NCBI GenBank assembly: GCA_009760855.2
Contig: WPIO01000051.1
Coordinates: 2,657,501 to 2,721,500 of the forward strand
Direction of reading: 5' to 3'
Source: Cristatella mucedo
Taxonomy: Eukaryota > Bryozoa > Phylactolaemata > Cristatellidae
Length of the DNA: 64,000 nucleotides
The notes under the pieces were generated by a model. The model was not told the origin of the DNA and searched no databases. It saw only the letters and a program-made list of their open reading frames with translations. Made by a program: the position numbers and the translations under genes. This document shows, piece by piece, positions 54,480 through 64,000 of this stretch. How positions within the stretch are numbered: position 1 is the stretch's first letter; every line of letters starts with the position of its first letter.

Positions 54480-55885
54480 TCTCTCCCACTCTCTACAAAG
54501 GACGGAGACAGCGTGTTCGGCCATACCATGCCTTGCCGCGTTCGCTGGCGGCCCGTTCGCTGTGCAGCTGAGGGATCCCCGTCGCTGCCCGTAGCCAGGA
54601 GAGTTTCACCGTGAGCAGAGGAAGTCGCCGTCTGCGCCGCCGTGAGTGGAGCTCGACAGCTTGTCGCAGGCGAGCGTGCAGCCGTAAGCGTACCCGGTGG
54701 ACCAGCCGGTGCGGTGCCCGTTCGGCCGCCCCGCTGGTGCAGCGTTGCGTCACCTCGCCGCCCACAAAGACTGGGAGCCGCGAATTTTCGGGCGAGCGCC
54801 GGTGATGTGAGGATTGCGGGCTCGCGAGGATTGCGAGCGCGTGAGGATTGCGAGCGGGCCGCCACGCTGGTAGAACCGCGCTCTGCCGCTCGGCGACGGG
54901 GTGGCAGAGCGCGGTGCATGCACGGGTGCGCAGCAACGCTGCCTGGCAGGCCTGCCAGGCCTGCCTGCCGACTGGCTCGCAGGTGGACCCCAGACACTGT
55001 GGCGCGGCTGATGACATTAAGATCGGCCAACCGCGAGCCACGGTCGGCCCGCCCTCGGCTCCGCCCCTCTTCCTTCGCGAATCTGCTCCGCCGCCGGCCA
55101 AGGCTGACTCACTTGCATGCCCAGCTGCACGCAGCGGCTGCAGCCGCCCCTCGGCGGGCTGAAGCCACGTGACCCGCTCGCCGGCCGAGCCGCAGGTGCG
55201 CTGCAGACGGGCTGGCGCCGCCGGATGACATGAGTATTGTTGGCCAGATAAAAAACCCACGGCCGCTTGCACGATTGTTAGCTATCTCCTCAGGTGCTAG
55301 CTATTAAGCTCTGGCGCCACCGCCTCCGAAATAGGGTTGCCTCTTCGCGCCTTCGCTTCCCTCCCCGCCCCGCCTCGCCACCACCGCCGATTGCACCGCC
55401 GCCACCACAGCTGCCGTCGTTGCCGCGGCCTTTCCTGGACTGGGCTTAGTCCAGGCGGATGAGGGAGGAGCACAACGAAGCCTCTCCGAACCTGCTGTCT
55501 GCTGAAGGCGGCGGCCGCGGCGGCGGTGCTGCCTCGTGGAGTCGACCGTCGGTCGATCGAGCCCGCTCGAAGGCGAACATCGACCGATGATCTGCCTTTG
55601 CCGAATATTGTAGACTGAATACAGGCTCGCACTTGCTTGCATGTGAGCTTACGTTGACCGGCACGCATCCGGAAAAGCATCTTTCGAGGCAGAGCACCGG
55701 TGAATCACGACCCCGGCCGCCTCGTCATTGCTAATAATACCCCTGCTCGCACTAACACCGTTAGCTATCTCACCCTCCATCGACCCCCAGCTATCGAGCG
55801 TCTTAGTGGCGAAATGGCATTATATGCTAGCATTGTGAACGTCACGTAAACGGGCACGAGTGTCCCACTACAGCGGCCTCGGCAT
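54480..55885. other. CpG-rich host DNA, no gene recognised
   Basis: Multiple overlapping long frames on both strands are typical of very GC-rich DNA. No domain seen. Confidence 0.4.
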
Positions 55886-55887
55886 AC

Positions 55888-55985
55888 ACTAATAATAATA
55901 ATAATAATTATTATTATTATTATTATTCAGATGTGTAGGGCCCACAGAGAACTTAATCTCTTTCTAGGCACTTTACATTTGCACA
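55888..55985 (-). mobile_element. LINE A 3' tail fragment
   Basis: AAT/ATT repeat followed on the minus strand by the 3' hairpin (AGAACTTAATCTCTTTCTAGG, CACTTTACATTTGC). Confidence 0.7.
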
Positions 55986-56076
55986 TCATTCTGCAGACGC
56001 GCTTCGAAGTCCGTACGCCACATCCTTCTGTACGCCACATCCTTCTGTACATCCGCACGCCACATCCTCTATCGGT

Positions 56077-56262
56077 TCTAGCCGTGATGGCACACTAGGT
56101 AAGGCGGTTGCTTTCACGGCCTCGGTCCCGAGGTCGTGGGTTCGATTCCTGCGGCGGGGCGATCCTTTATCGCCACTGCAAGCGGTGGTGATAGCCGTAA
56201 AGGCTCTTCTGTCGCTATACAAAAGAGGCTGTTAAATCAGCTAGGATTTATTTATTTTATTT
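56077..56262 (+). repeat. tRNA-derived SINE (type 1), full-length
   Basis: GCCGTGATGGCACACTAGGT, palindromic CCTCGGTCCCGAGG, B-box GGTTCGATTCC, full body and a TTTATTTTA tail. The cleanest copy of the family here. Confidence 0.9.
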
Positions 56263-57654
56263 TTAGTTTCGCATCTGCTAGCTGCGCATCGCCCGTGCAA
56301 GTTGCTTGCTCGAGAGCACGTGCTCCTCCCCACAGCATTCGGCCCGCCTGCCCGCCGCAGCCGCTTCGATATGCCTCATTGTGCGCTCGCTCGAGCTTCG
56401 ACCCGTGCACGTCCGTCGTCGTTAAGCAGCAACTGACGAGCCTCCTTTCAAGCGGCGCTCGGATAGTGCTTAGAAAGAGACTCGGCTCTCTCGGGGGCGT
56501 GACGCAGATGCTCAATCATTATCAGTATTCTTACTACTGCTATGATTATCATCTCCGGTTTCCGCGAGCAGCTGCAGCTGCCGACGGAGCGAGCAGCCGC
56601 GTTTGCCGCCTCCTCGAGCAGGTGGCTGCGTCGGTCAGCGGGCGTTCATCGATTCGCGCTCTGTGCCGCCTCTGCGGTGCGTCTACACGCACGACGCTCG
56701 GCGCTAATTCGAAATTGCACGACAGAAGTGCTCGCCGCTGCCTTCCGCGACCACAGCCACCCCCCCCCCAACTGCTCAGGGCTCGGATCCCTGGACAGGG
56801 AGGATTGTCGGCCGAAGCCAGCGGAGCTCTCCCGCAGCAGCGCTCTCGTTCGCTCCGGCTTCCAACCGCTCACCAGCGGGCCGGCAGGGGGCGGTGTGGG
56901 GACGCCCCGGCGAGTCAGCGGGGGGGGGGGGGGCTCGCATCGACAGAGGCCTTTGCACGCACAATGAACTCGACCTTCGGCAGCTCCGCCCTTCGACCGA
57001 GCCGGCCGGCACGCGACCGACGCGGCATCTCGTCCGCTCTGGCACGCGCCGCTCCGCCGCTGCCTTCCGCCAAGCGGCCGGACCTGGCGGATTACGCTGC
57101 AGCTGCGTCGCCCAAAGCGCGTCTGTCCGACGCTGACTGCTCGGCGGCGGTGGCGGTCGCTCGCTGCCGCCGCCGCCGAGCAGTCCGCTCGCTCGCGCCC
57201 GGCCCGGCCCGCTCAGCTGAATCGATTCGTCACGCTGTCGCGGCGGCGTGATGCAAGTGGCTCCTTTCGCGGCCGCTCGGCGGCAGCGGCCTCGACGGCT
57301 TCCGCCGCCGCCACCGCCACTTGAGCGTGGAGTGCGAGCGATTAGCCGCGCTCGCGCAGTCTGCAGCGGCGTGGGAAAGCGATCGCGCCTCCGTCGCGTG
57401 AGAAAGGTCGACGCTCGCGGAGGCCGCACACTCGGCTCGCGATGCGGCTCCCGATAGTGGTCAGTCGGAGATTGGAAGGGCGAGAGATAGCGCCGGTCGG
57501 CCAGACGTGTCGCGTGACCGTCCGAGTCTACCGTCGTAGCGAGCAAAAGAGGCTCGGCTCGCGCTCAATGAGTGCTGAGCCTTCGCGAGAGTAATGCGAG
57601 CAGCGGCTTAGATGCCGGCGATACACTCTGGCTGAGCGGGCGGCGGCAGCCGGT
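56263..57654. other. CpG-rich host DNA, no gene recognised
   Basis: The 371-codon frame at 56136-57251 begins inside the SINE and is Ala/Arg/Pro-rich, so I regard it as spurious. A G12 run lies at about 56921-56932. Confidence 0.4.
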
Positions 57655-57735
57655 ATGCAGCAAATGTGCCTAGAAAGAAATCGAGTTCTCTGGGGGCGCT
57701 ATAGCAAATTTATTATTGTTATTATTATGGACGAG
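57655..57735 (+). mobile_element. LINE A 3' tail fragment
   Basis: GCAGCAAATGTGCCTAGAAAG, hairpin and GGGGGCGCTATAGC, then an ATT tail. Confidence 0.65.
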
Positions 57736-58209
57736 CGCAAAAGCTGAGCGTCGTCGGTGGCAACGGCAGCTCTCGGCCTCTGCCCGGAAGCTGTCATGCG
57801 CCTGGGTCTAAGCCTAGGGGTAGGGTGCTAGCTCTTCACCACCCGGGTCATGGGTTCGAGTCAGTGGCGGTGCGAAGGCGGGAAGACGCGGAGCAGTGCG
57901 AAGACGCGAAAGGAACGAGTCGAATAGATGTATCAATTTTTTTCATGAACTGTCTTTATTCGGGAGCCCGGAGCTCGCTTGACCCAACCTGAAAATTCCT
58001 CCGAAAGGCTCCGCTACTCGTTCGAATCCTGCAGCAAACAATTCGTTATTGCCCCCCCCCCCAGCAAGCGGGAGGTAGCTGCCCACGCACGTCCGCCGCA
58101 AGGCAACGTAAACGTGGCTGCCGTATAAGTTGATCTTTGCTTTTGCCAAGGAGTGGCACAGACTGAGTCTGTCTGCAGGGTGTCGAGTGGACGGCCTGAT
58201 TTACGACCA

Positions 58210-58218
58210 GTTAATACT

Positions 58219-58283
<65 letters not shown>

Positions 58284-58348
58284 TACACACACGCACATAC
58301 ACACACACACACACAATACTGTACACACACATACAGTACACACACAAT

Positions 58349-58423
<75 letters not shown>

Positions 58424-58540
58424 GTATATTTATATACACACACATACTGCGACACACATACATACATACATACATGCACACATACATACATACATGCACA
58501 CACGTACATACATTTATATATATATATATATGCATATATA
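58210..58540. repeat. (CA)n compound microsatellite
   Basis: CA runs at 58218-58320 and 58350-58422, then CATA repeats and a TA tract. Confidence 0.95.
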
Positions 58541-58544
58541 AATC

Positions 58545-58640
58545 ATTTGTAAAGCACTCTAAGAGAACTTAATCTCTATTCGGGCGTTTCACATATGCTA
58601 CGGGGCTCGAGCTTACGACCTTGGTCATCAAATAAATTAA
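58545..58640 (-). repeat. tRNA-derived SINE (type 2), partial
   Basis: On the minus strand: GGTCGTAAGCTCGAGCCCCG (B-box region), GTGAAACGCCCGAATAGAGA, TTAAGTTCTCTTAGAGTGC. Same 3' module as 48723 and 59205. Confidence 0.7.
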
Positions 58641-59204
58641 CATTGACCCCGATCATTAAAGGCGGTGTTGATCTTCGAAAGAGACTATGAGGTCGTTCAG
58701 TCGATTTGACTGAACTCAATTGTGGCACGCCTTCAATATGCCTTTCTGAGGTGTGACGGCTCTCTGAGATAGTGCTTATCACCCGCGAGCCTGCCCTTCG
58801 CTTTAAGCACACTGCTTTTAAATGTCCGGGAGCCGTGCAGAAACTGCAGACAGCGTTTCGAAAGCGGCAGTTCCTAGTGGCTACTCTCAAGGCTGCCGAG
58901 GGTGAAGCAGGACCGTGCAGGGAGGCTCCTTTCCGAGGCGACGGAGTTGCGGCTGCGAGCCGCGGCCGAGCCACCGCGCGCCCTGCAGCTCTGACTCGCC
59001 GGCTTAACCGGCCGAGTTGACCGCATGTCCGCGGTACGAGTTGACCGCATGTCCTGAGCCGCACAGCACGGCGGCTGCCCGCGAGCGCTTAGCTACCTGG
59101 GCCAAACCAGCGCGGGCCTAGCGGTGGAAGGATTTCGGCGATGTCGCTGGATCGAGGCTGCGGCCAGCGTCTCTGCAGCCCATTCGCACGAGAGCGTGCC
59201 GAGC

Positions 59205-59340
59205 TGGTTTGGCCCAGTGATTAAGGTGCTCGCCCCGACCAAGGCCTGGCCGAGGTCTCGAGCCCTGAGGCGTATGTGAAGCCCCTTAATAGAGATTGAG
59301 TTCTCTTAGGGCGCTATACAAATGGCTTACATTTATTTGA
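59205..59340 (+). repeat. tRNA-derived SINE (type 2)
   Basis: CCCAGTGATTAAGGTGCTCGC, TCTCGAGCCC and the LINE-like 3' end (ATAGAGATTGAGTTCTCTTA, GGGCGCTATAC). Confidence 0.75.
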
Positions 59341-59829
59341 TTTTATTTATGAGAGCGAAACGGCACGACATTCAGTGGGTACAATCAGACGACGACTGGT
59401 GCGATAAAGTTCGCGCGATATTCGAGCTTCTCGTCCGGCTGCTTTTCTGTCGATCGGCGCTTAGTTAATTGAAGTCGGTCGTGAGGTGGATTAGCTCGTC
59501 GCACTCGTTACTTCCACATCTCTCGCACACACCCAGCAGCGTGCACTCGAAAATCTTAGCACAGAGTACCGAGGGGCAATTGGGCTGCAGTTCGCGGACG
59601 CGATTATTAATTTTTCTGCACGTAGCAGGCTTTAAGAACCCGTGTCTGAGTGCTTGCCTAACTTCGGGTCCTCGAAGAACACGATTGCGAGTATCGTAGC
59701 GGAGATTCTGCAGAATGCTGGCGTCTGAAGTCCCCGGACGGCACCGGCTTCTCGATCGGCCGCTAACGTGCCCCGAATCCACCTCGGTCCGTTCGCCCGG
59801 TCACTCGCTAGATGGCTTGAAATGCATAG

Positions 59830-59830
<1 letters not shown>

Positions 59831-59898
<68 letters not shown>
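59831..59898. repeat. (GA)n microsatellite
   Basis: Pure GA repeat of about 68 bases. Confidence 0.95.
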
Positions 59899-59904
<6 letters not shown>

Positions 59905-60759
59905 CGAGCGGCTACGGATGCAACGGCACCGTCTCGAACTCCCACACCCGGCGCGTTGGGGCGGCCTCACCCCGTCCGCGGACGCTGTCGGCGTCTAGGG
60001 AAGGCCGGAAGGCGCGAAGATGGAAGGAAAGCGCCAGCCGTCGTCGCCGCGGCGGGAAGCAAAAGCCGCCCGAGCAGAGCCGTCGGCGGCGCCCGATCGC
60101 TGCGCAGCAGAAGGAGACAGCGCGCTCTACTGCAGTAGAGCGTGCCCAGGGCGAGCGAGCGAGCGCGCGAGAACCCGACGCGTCCCTCGGACGGCCGACT
60201 GGCTGGCGCGCTCGTGATTTACGTCGGCATTCGCCTTCCGAGCAGCGGTCGCCATTAGCGAGTAGCGGCTGCCGGCTCGCGCTCCTCTTGCGCCGAAGGA
60301 GCGGCTAGGAGTGGCGCGGCTGCGACCGAGAGTTTGGAGCAAAGAGGCAGCAGCAGGGCAACCACGCTTCTGCACGCAGACGCTGCCGCGGCTTTTCGTC
60401 ACCCGCACGCCGGGCGACGCCTCCGCCGCCGCCGACCGACCGGGCCGGGCCGGGTCGGCCGGCCGCAGGTGTCTGGGCGACTGACTGGCGCCGACCTCCG
60501 ATGGCTTAGGCGCATTGACCTGATCGGACCCGCCAGAAGCTCCCATTCATCGGGTTCGCGAAGCGGAATGGCGGGCACCTGCCTGCATTGTGAGCATATT
60601 TTTCATCCTGGCATCGCCGGCTCTGACCCAGGTGGACGGAGAAGACGTGCCGCTCGGCGGCTCCGGGTTAAAGGTTGACGTTTTCTCACGCGACAATGGG
60701 CCGCCGCGGCAGCCCCGGCCGACCGGGTTCCCAGCCGACATGCCACGGGTTTGAATAGG

Positions 60760-60767
60760 TGACGTCA
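60760..60767. promoter_or_regulatory. CRE-like palindrome TGACGTCA
   Basis: Perfect 8-base CREB/ATF consensus about 530 bases upstream of the TATA box of the Id-type gene. Function is inferred from the motif only. Confidence 0.45.
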
Positions 60768-61288
60768 CACCGTCGGCGCCAGTCTGGCCGGCCATCTGCG
60801 TGTGATTGGAGCGCACTAATCGCCTGTCAAATCAGCTTGAATGTCAAAGCCGGCCCAGCACAATGCGCGGTAATTGTGAGGCTACAACACACAGATTGCA
60901 CCTGTGTGTGAACAGCGGAGGGGCGTGTCGAAGAGGCGGCCGACGACGGGCGCGGGTTTCGGCCGGCGGCCGTCCTCCGCCGGAGGAGGGGGTGGTGGGG
61001 GATGGCCTCCTTTTTCTCGCTGCGGCGGTGCGTCTGCTGCGTACGAGCCGTCGGAGGGCGGGCAGCCCCGCCCCTTCCTGGCCGACTCGCACGCTGCTGG
61101 CAGCTGCGGGCCAGTCGCTCTTCCTGGTAGCGAGGTCGCCGCTGGCAACGGGCTGTGGCTCCTATGGACCGCCCAGCCCGCCGCAATCGTGCACGCTAGA
61201 CCGCGGCCCGGGAGAGATTAATGTCCCGTTCGTCTGGCGCCCGGCTTGTTTACGCAAGGAGAGGGCGGAGCCAAGCGGGCCGGACTTG

Positions 61289-61296
61289 CTATATAG
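61289..61296 (+). promoter_or_regulatory. TATA box of the Id-type gene
   Basis: CTATATAG in GC-rich DNA, about 105 bases before the start codon. Transcription would start near 61320, giving a 5' UTR of roughly 80 bases. Confidence 0.65.
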
Positions 61297-61398
61297 CCAG
61301 CCCGCGCGCCCCCAGCTGACAGCAAGCTGAGCTAGGCCAGCGGCAGTACCTCTCTCTCTTCGAAGAACAACCGACGGCGGCAGGCTCATCCTAGCAGA

Positions 61399-61912
61399 AT
61401 GAAGGCCATGGTCGAGACGTGCTTTGCCAGCCGACGCCGACACGCCGGCACCGCCGCCGCCGCGCTACCTCTTGCCGATGGGAAGGTGTGCAAGCAGGGT
61501 AGCGGTGGCGAGGCCGAGATGCAGGCGCTGTTCCTCAAGCTGAAAGAGCTGGTGCCGGTGCCGGCAAGCGGCGGCGGTGGCCGCAAGATGTCACGCACCG
61601 AGATCCTGCAGTGCGTCATCGACTACATATTCGATCTGGAGGTCACGCTCGAAAGCCATCCGCTCTGCCACCAGGTGGAGGCCTCCGACGGCGTCGTGTC
61701 CGACGACGATGACGCCGAGAGCAGCGTTGAGCCCGCCACGGTAAGCCAGCCGCAAGCAGCCGACCCTGGCGACACTCGATGCCGCCGCCTAAGTCACGCA
61801 CCGCATGTTCTCGTCGAGTCGGCCGCTCTCTCTCGCACGCCCTCTTTCATCCGTTTCGCCTCTTCGTTCTCAGGTGGACTCCGACGAATGCTGCGACGTG
61901 AGCGAGGCGTGA
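61399..61912 (+). CDS. Id/extramacrochaetae-type HLH protein (two exons: 61399-61740, 61874-61912)
   Basis: Inhibitor-of-DNA-binding proteins dimerise with bHLH factors and block DNA binding because they lack a basic region. The 126-residue product has a helix-loop-helix at residues 41-87: MQALFLKLKELVPV, a Gly-rich loop, then RKMSRTEILQCVIDYIFDLE and SHP, the Id signature. No basic stretch precedes helix 1. The donor ACG|GTAAGC at 61741 and acceptor TTCTCAG|GTG at 61873 give a 133-base phase-0 intron. Exon 2 adds VDSDECCDVSEA and a TGA. A short 3'-terminal coding exon after the HLH also occurs in vertebrate ID genes. The ATG has A at -3. Without splicing the frame reads on to 62040. Ortholog of ID/emc; exact name not decidable. 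Confidence 0.88.
61741..61873 (+). other. Intron of the Id-type gene
   Basis: GTAAGCC donor, pyrimidine-rich stretch (TCGCCTCTTCGTTCTCAG) and AG acceptor; length 133. Confidence 0.8.
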
Positions 61913-62440
61913 GCGCGTCGAGCCGGAGCCACGGTTCGACGCCCACACCACGCGCGCGCGCAACGTGCGGCCGCATGGGCCGCAGCCGCCGTCACCTGGC
62001 GTCACGCACGACGTCGACGATCTGCGAAGCCTGGACCTAGACCGCCTGCATAATCCCTGCTTGCAGCGGTGGACGGTCGCCGGCGCTCGCCGCGTGAAGC
62101 CGCGAGACCGCGGACGACATCGTGATTGAGATCTACGCTCACCTGGCTGCGGCGGCCGGGCCGTTCGGTCGGCGGCGTAGCCGACGTAACGCCCTCCCGG
62201 CGGCGTGCCGATATCGAGCGCCTTCGAGCGCTGTTTGCACGAGGACTCGACAAACGCAGGCTCGCTCGGATAACCTGCCGCGCGAAGTGTCGCGGTGGCA
62301 TGTGTGCGCGCGAGCGCTGTCAGCCCGCCCGTGCCGGCTCGCAGGCTGCGACGATGCTGCAGCCGCCGCGAACTTTGGCATTCGGGAGTTCCTTGCTCGA
62401 TTCCCATCCGTCGCTCGCGCTAGTCGCGTCCGAGATGAGA

Positions 62441-62446
62441 AATAAA
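62441..62446 (+). terminator. Polyadenylation signal AATAAA
   Basis: Canonical hexamer 529 bases after the stop codon of the Id-type gene. The 3' UTR would run to about 62465. Confidence 0.65.
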
Positions 62447-62469
62447 AGCGTGCCGAAACTCACTGCGAC

Positions 62470-63655
62470 GTGCAGTCGTTTGTTTCCGAGGCATGCGCTG
62501 CTCGGTGTCGAGCGGCAGCTGTGCAGGCGATGGCGGACGCGAAGAGCGATGGAGCGGCCCCTGCACGCGCCCACTCCTCAGCGAGAGAGCGCTAGCCCTG
62601 ACGAGACCTCATTAATGCCTCTGCTAATGGGCGCAGAAGACTGCGAAAACAAACTAGCGTGCCTGAGCCGAGAAATGGCGACGCACGAGCGATTGAAACG
62701 GGCTGCTCGCAGGCGCCAGCGAGTCGGGGCAGCCACATGAACGCCCCCCGGGCGGGCGTCTTGCAGCATCCGGCGGCTGCAGGCGACGCCGGTCGGTGCC
62801 AACGTGTGGCGGGCGGGGGAGAGTCCGATCGGAAGCGAGGCTACCGAGCGAGCGGCAGCTCGTGGTAACTTGGGCCGACTAAATTTGAGTCCACAATAGC
62901 GGGTGATAATCCTGCAGAGATTAGTCATTTGATAGTCTCGGCTACAGGGCGCACGAAGCAGCCGAGGCGTGCACGCGTGTCACTCGTGGTATGACGGACG
63001 GAATTCACACCTGAGCCATTTCAGCAGCGGTCGTGCAGGTGCAACGCATTTATTGCGGCAACAGAACTCTTTAGTGCGCTTGTGCAACGCACGACGCTTG
63101 CTGAGTGTAACAGCTTGCCGACGACTCCACCTAGCAGCCCACGCTTCTGAAAGTGTTTGTGTGTGTTCCCGCCTGGATATTCATATCTTTAACAAGAAGG
63201 GCTTCTAGACGAAGCATTTCGGTGGTACGCGGTCCTTTCAGTGTACAACGAGCGCCCAAATCGGAAGCGGGCCGTAAAAGCGTCGGATATCCGGGTTGGT
63301 GCGAGCGAGATAGCAAGCTTACGCGGGAAGTTTACTTGTTGCACAGTTTTCAGCACGAGGGTGCCGAGCCGACGTTGAAGGGGGCGCTTTTGCGCGTCCA
63401 TCAAAAAAAAGTCAGGCTCTATCAAAAGAACAGCGACTAGGGACGGAGCTAGCGTCGTAGCGGCAGGCTGGCGCAAATTGATGGGGGTTTCCCGAGACAG
63501 TAACGAGCCACGTTAGCGAATCGCCGACTAGCGGACGCCCGTCCTCAATAGGGCAGCAGCTACTGCAGAGTTACAGAGGACGTTGGCCGCGTAACGAGAG
63601 ATGAGTGTGGCGCCGTTTTGCTCGATCCTTTAAATTCTCACCCTAAGTAAAGGCG
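62470..63655. other. GC-rich intergenic DNA
   Basis: No gene or repeat recognised. Confidence 0.4.
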
Positions 63656-63659
63656 TGCA

Positions 63660-64000
63660 ATGGCGTCGTTTTGCGCCGGCAATATCTCCTCGCTGCCGCG
63701 ACTGGACGCACTCGGCGAGCATTCAGCCAGCGCAGAGCCGCCTGCGGCGGACGCCGAGGCAGCCGGTGCTGGGCGCCAAGACGGCAGCGGTGGAGGCACG
63801 GGAATGGCGGCCAACGCGGCGGCGAGCGGTGACACTTTAAGTGCACTTTCGCTTCAAGGGGGCTTAGCACAGTTCCCATTTCTCGCGGCGGCGGCGGCAC
63901 TCCTCGTGAGCGGGCAACTGGACACCGCTGGCACTAGAAGTCACGCTGCAGCGGCTGCGGCACGTCGAGCGATCGCCGACCCACCTGAGCAAACATTAGA
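63660..64000 (+). CDS. Possible first exon, Ala/Gly-rich protein, runs off the window
   Basis: From the ATG at 63660 (G at -3 and +4, in-frame TAA 12 bases upstream) the frame is open for 113 codons to the window edge with no stop. The text is Ala-rich (MASFCAGNISSLPRLDALGE, LQGGLAQFPFLAAAAALL). Low-complexity Ala/Gly starts are common in animal transcription factors, but no domain is visible, and very GC-rich DNA gives long chance frames. Not recognised. Confidence 0.35.
   Translation, partial: MASFCAGNISSLPRLDALGEHSASAEPPAADAEAAGAGRQDGSGGGTGMAANAAASGDTLSALSLQGGLAQFPFLAAAAALLVSGQLDTAGTRSHAAAAAARRAIADPPEQTL

Larger units (their letters stand above)
59341..61280. other. GC-rich upstream region of the Id-type gene
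   Basis: No coding gene recognised. It contains a (GA)n tract at 59831-59898, a perfect CRE-like palindrome at 60760 and a reverse CCAAT box (ATTGG) near 60806. High CpG content is consistent with a promoter-proximal island. Confidence 0.5.

Noticed and set aside
56136-57251. 371-codon plus-strand frame
   Set aside because: Starts inside a SINE and consists of Ala/Arg/Pro-rich text expected from CpG-rich DNA; no domain or splice evidence.
58014-58572. Cys/Val and Thr/His repeat frames
   Set aside because: Translation of the CA microsatellite.

Overview
The window is animal (metazoan) nuclear DNA. It holds an Id/extramacrochaetae-type HLH gene with a GT-AG intron and an AATAAA signal (61.4-62.45 kb). 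It also holds several non-LTR retrotransposon families, tRNA-derived SINEs and abundant microsatellites. I cannot name the species.

Layout. 1-24,965: gene-poor host DNA made almost wholly of repeats. An L2/CR1-like LINE (here LINE A) is present in many truncated, inverted and internally deleted copies and one near-full-length copy (20.3-24.3 kb, minus strand). A second LINE family (LINE B) has two copies, both with clear target duplications. There is a degenerate hAT (ZMYM1-like) transposase (4.8-7.1 kb). Two copies of an unclassified repeat (family X) carry a decayed coding region and an AT-rich minisatellite. 24,966-45,487: one complete Polinton/Maverick (adintovirus-like) provirus. 45,488-64,000: GC- and CpG-rich host DNA with SINEs, simple repeats and hairpins, then the Id gene, then an open frame running off the right edge.

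The Polinton is the main content. It is bounded by 122-bp terminal inverted repeats starting TG and ending CA (24971-25092 and 45361-45482) and flanked by a CAGGG direct repeat. It encodes a protein-primed family B DNA polymerase with an N-terminal cysteine-protease-like extension, a retroviral-type integrase, an FtsK/HerA packaging ATPase, an adenain-like maturation protease, an intact major capsid protein and two related minor-virion-protein genes. It also carries a small basic/coiled-coil virion-type protein, a parvovirus-type phospholipase A2, a YqaJ/lambda-exonuclease-like nuclease, two phage-tail-fibre-like genes, zinc-ribbon proteins, a tandem trio of small paralogues and a two-TM protein. 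Genes are tightly packed. Most start codons lie 2-9 bases after a TATAG-type motif. Two divergent gene pairs share 10-19 bp intergenic gaps, and one convergent pair has overlapping stop codons.

The copy is decayed. PolB, ATPase, integrase, protease, nuclease, fibre and minor-capsid genes all carry stops or frameshifts, often in homopolymer runs, and two start codons are lost. Two LINE A copies have inserted into it (37506-38050 and 43372-44094), each with its own target duplication. The capsid gene, the PLA2 gene and several small genes remain open. Broken genes are described as they stand; no restored sequence is given.
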